A stretch of 64,000 nt of DNA from Styela clava (Eukaryota; Chordata; Ascidiacea; Stolidobranchia; Styelidae), in assembly GCF_964204865.1 (NCBI RefSeq), contig NC_135254.1, positions 14,947,001-15,011,000 on the forward strand, read 5' to 3'. Positions 61,506-64,000 of the stretch are shown here, piece after piece. The notes under the pieces were generated by a model. It did no database searches. It saw only the letters and a list, made by a program, of their open reading frames with translations, and had not been told where the DNA came from. The position numbers and the translations under genes are program-made. Positions within the stretch are counted from its first letter, which is position 1. Each line of letters starts with the position of its first letter.

Positions 61506-63171
61506 TATGCATGGAATAGATTAGGTACTGGCACAAAGTAAAGCGTATTTTTTCGGAAATTATCAATGTTGCAGAAATATTATCAAACGTACTGTTTTTA
61601 TACCTAGTGTATCGTTTGCCAGTCTCAATGCCTCTATATAACAAACATGCTATTGAAAAGTTAAATAAGGGACACGCTCTCATCTTTAGTCTTTCATGTT
61701 CCCCTTGCTATGTCATTAACAGGTGGTACAAAATTATTCTGAACTCAGCAAATTACAAAGTTGAGTCTATCAAACTAACTCAATTATGTGTGAACAGTAA
61801 ACCAACTGTTTATATAAATAATTTAGTGAATATTAGTTCAGTTTGGTAGAAATATTTCCAAATAAAATTGTATTGACAAATTATTTGCGATATTCAAGAA
61901 GTTCAGACGAAAGTGTGTCATAGTTCAAATGTATAAGCATATGACTCTGTTCTTATTGAATGTTTGCCAAATTTTCGAATCTCGTTTAGACAAGACCAAA
62001 CGTGATCTTGATATCAGAATACTTGCCATGCTCTTTTTAAACTTGAATGACTTGTACAACATACCGTTACCTTATTTCCGTCTAAAAATATAACACCTAA
62101 CATTTACTGGCGTCTAGTGACGTTGGTGAATTTAAGATCTCGTGACTATGATCTCATATTTTTCACGACTATGCGCATGATATTTGGCTACGCTGTGTAA
62201 CTTTCGGTGCCTTTCGTTATAAAAATTTTTACGCAAAAAATAAAACAAATTTGTTGAAAATTTTGTATTAGCCCTCGGGGTTATTTTTGAGGACAGTTAT
62301 TGCATTTACTTTTACATATCGGTTAATAATAAATAGTTGAATAGTCGATACTTCGAGTCGAGGCCGTATTGTTAAATTATTTTATCAATTTGTATGGTTT
62401 GCTGAACAACACTGCCGAGTACAGTTTATCGGTCAATCTATCCTTGTGGTATGGAGAATTTCTCCTCTTTGTCGCATACTTTTAATTACGAAAGCAACAA
62501 TCATGTGAAAATAATCATTTTTATCATAAAAATCGTATATTTAAATAGAGAAATATTCTATATTTCACCATATAAGTCTGCAGCTATCCAGGGTATCGCA
62601 TTTAGTGTACTTAATTTTTAATTTCGCATTTTTGTATTTAAAATGAACAAGGTAAAAAGTGTTTGTAATTATCATTTAATTAATGAGTGAGCTTTTGGAC
62701 TACCCTACTGTATTAAGTGATATCAGAATTGTTAATTTAGCAAACGATTTAATGCCGTTTTTTCCGAATCCGTTTTGATGTATTTCGAAGAATTCAATTG
62801 CAGATTTAGTAATTACTGCTTTCCTTGAAGAGTCACAAACAATCATGAACGGAAATCAGAGCAGATTGTAATTGCGTATTTTTGATAGGGACCAATAAAT
62901 CTGTGCAGATGCTTCACATGTTCTTTTTTTCTGAACAAGACTGTCCAAAGCAGCCGGATACACGCATCAAGCTACAGTATTTGAGAAAAAAACGCAATTG
63001 CGGCCAAATGCTTGACTGCTCAAGTGTCTTGCTATCTGTTTACTGGTTGGTAACCATAACGAGATTAAATTATGAAGTATCAATAACCCCAGTTACATGC
63101 AATATTCAAGAGTACACTTACTCACTACTGTTGATTTACGATATGTATATATTATTTCTTGCAGCATAAAA
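61506..63171 (+). promoter_or_regulatory. upstream/promoter region of the third monooxygenase copy
   Basis: Homologous in order to 50.33-51.84 kb and 52.86-54.08 kb. It ends with a good acceptor (atttcttgcag|cataaaa) just before the ATG, implying a 5' untranslated exon in this stretch. The open frame 62882-63169 runs through the acceptor and is not thought to be coding. Confidence 0.5.
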
Positions 63172-64000
63172 ATGGTACAGCTAATGCTCTTTTATACATG
63201 CATTGCGTTATTGACGGTGGTGAGTGTAGAATGTCAAATGAGTCCAAGTGAAAGTTATACACATTCAGCAACGCTGCGATCTGGGAATATTTTATTGTAT
63301 TGGAAATTTGATGACATCTATATTACTTTCGAAGCAAGTATCGTTAAAATAAAATTTAATTTTAAATTTACTGAATAAGGTTATATGGGTTAGTTTTGAA
63401 TTCCAGAATTCGCAATTTTTGTTTTCATTGGCAGGAAATATATATGTGGTTTATAAATAAATATAATTTATACGTATTCTTTTACCTTAAAACTCAATCT
63501 TTGTGTGATTCTTTTAATTGAAACTAATCTGTCGAATGCCCACAAATGACCAAAAAGTTATTTTGTTTAATTTTGTTTGTTACTAATTAATATTTTTCAG
63601 GTAATCGGGCAGACAACAGGATGGATTGGGATCGGATTTTCACCAAACGGAGCTATGACAGCATCTGACATTATAGTAGGATGGGTAAAAAATGGAATCG
63701 CTACAGTGACGGTAATATATCATTTTTTGAATTGGACACTTTGTGCTTCACTAAAACACTTACTCCTATTCTTATCTCTTTTCAAACGACACAAAGACAA
63801 TCTATCATTGTGATCATTTTAATATTGGAGACAGTCTTGAAATAGATTAGTTTTTACACCATTCTCTTTTGCAGGACAGACACGGAGGCTCATCTAACAT
63901 TTACCCACCTCTTGATCCTGAACAAAATATTGAAGTACTGGGAGGTGCAGAATCAAATGGGTGGACAATGTACAAATTTTCACGTCAGATTGCTGCCTGC
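63172..64000 (+). CDS. DBH-like monooxygenase, third copy, 5' exons (partial)
   Basis: Exons 1 (63172-63333), 2 (63601-63711) and the first 126 bases of exon 3 (63875-64000) are present; the gene continues beyond the window. They encode the signal peptide and most of the DOMON domain ('NILLYWKFDDIYITFE', 'TTGWIGIGFSPNGAM', 'DRHGGSSNIYPPLD') in phase with the complete copy at 54.1 kb. Exon 1 ends GAA|GCAAGT, a GC rather than GT donor with otherwise perfect consensus; the acceptor of exon 2 is normal (tttttcag). The visible exon 3 part differs from the 54.7-kb copy at one silent base, while the introns differ much more. Probably functional as far as can be seen. Confidence 0.88.

Overview
This window is AT-rich animal nuclear DNA. 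Genes are split by short introns (about 100-1400 bp) with GT-AG boundaries, intergenic DNA is full of decayed transposons, and paralogues sit in tandem. The gene types (a TPR protein with a GlnD/DUF294-like nucleotidyltransferase motif, tandem GT10 fucosyltransferases, tandem DBH-like copper monooxygenases and a leucine-rich-repeat receptor) suggest an invertebrate deuterostome. A tunicate (ascidian) is my best guess; this is inference from gene content and compact introns, with no search behind it. No rRNA, tRNA, CRISPR or prokaryotic signals were seen.

Layout. 0.8-4.1 kb: one long coding exon (+) of a nucleotidyltransferase-motif/TPR protein. 4.1-9.4 kb: non-coding, with one copy of a ~290-bp repeat. 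9.4-28.6 kb: three tandem type II alpha-1,3-fucosyltransferase-like genes (+), each with the same phase-2 intron. They are separated by a dead mariner-type transposase, a small hAT-like element, an RNase H-bearing LINE and two more ~290-bp repeats. 30.5-37.7 kb: a 13-exon minus-strand gene that splices in frame to a 722-aa type I membrane protein with two complete LRR cassettes, a transmembrane helix and a PDZ-ligand-like C-terminus. 38.6-39.8 kb: a hAT-type element with a perfect 8-bp target duplication. 40.6-64 kb: a tandem array of DOMON/DBH-like monooxygenase genes (+). It holds a 5'-truncated pseudogene (40.6-44.7 kb), a complete 15-exon gene encoding 633 aa (54.1-60.3 kb) and the first exons of a third copy that runs off the window (63.2 kb on). 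The intergenic DNA of the array is itself a patchwork of duplicated promoter and downstream modules. One module carries a 2.5-kb terminal-inverted-repeat element with an internal 76-bp satellite.

How the genes work. The fucosyltransferases are expected in the Golgi, adding fucose to glycans. The LRR protein is expected at the cell surface as an adhesion or recognition receptor. The monooxygenases are expected in the secretory pathway or at the membrane, where they would hydroxylate a small substrate using copper and ascorbate. No shared pathway can be shown from sequence. The best-supported unusual signals are the exon-confined identity between monooxygenase copies, a GC-AG intron, the missing start codon of the third fucosyltransferase, a near-perfect 67-bp inverted repeat present in only one duplicate, and a repeat family with Helentron/HINE-like architecture.
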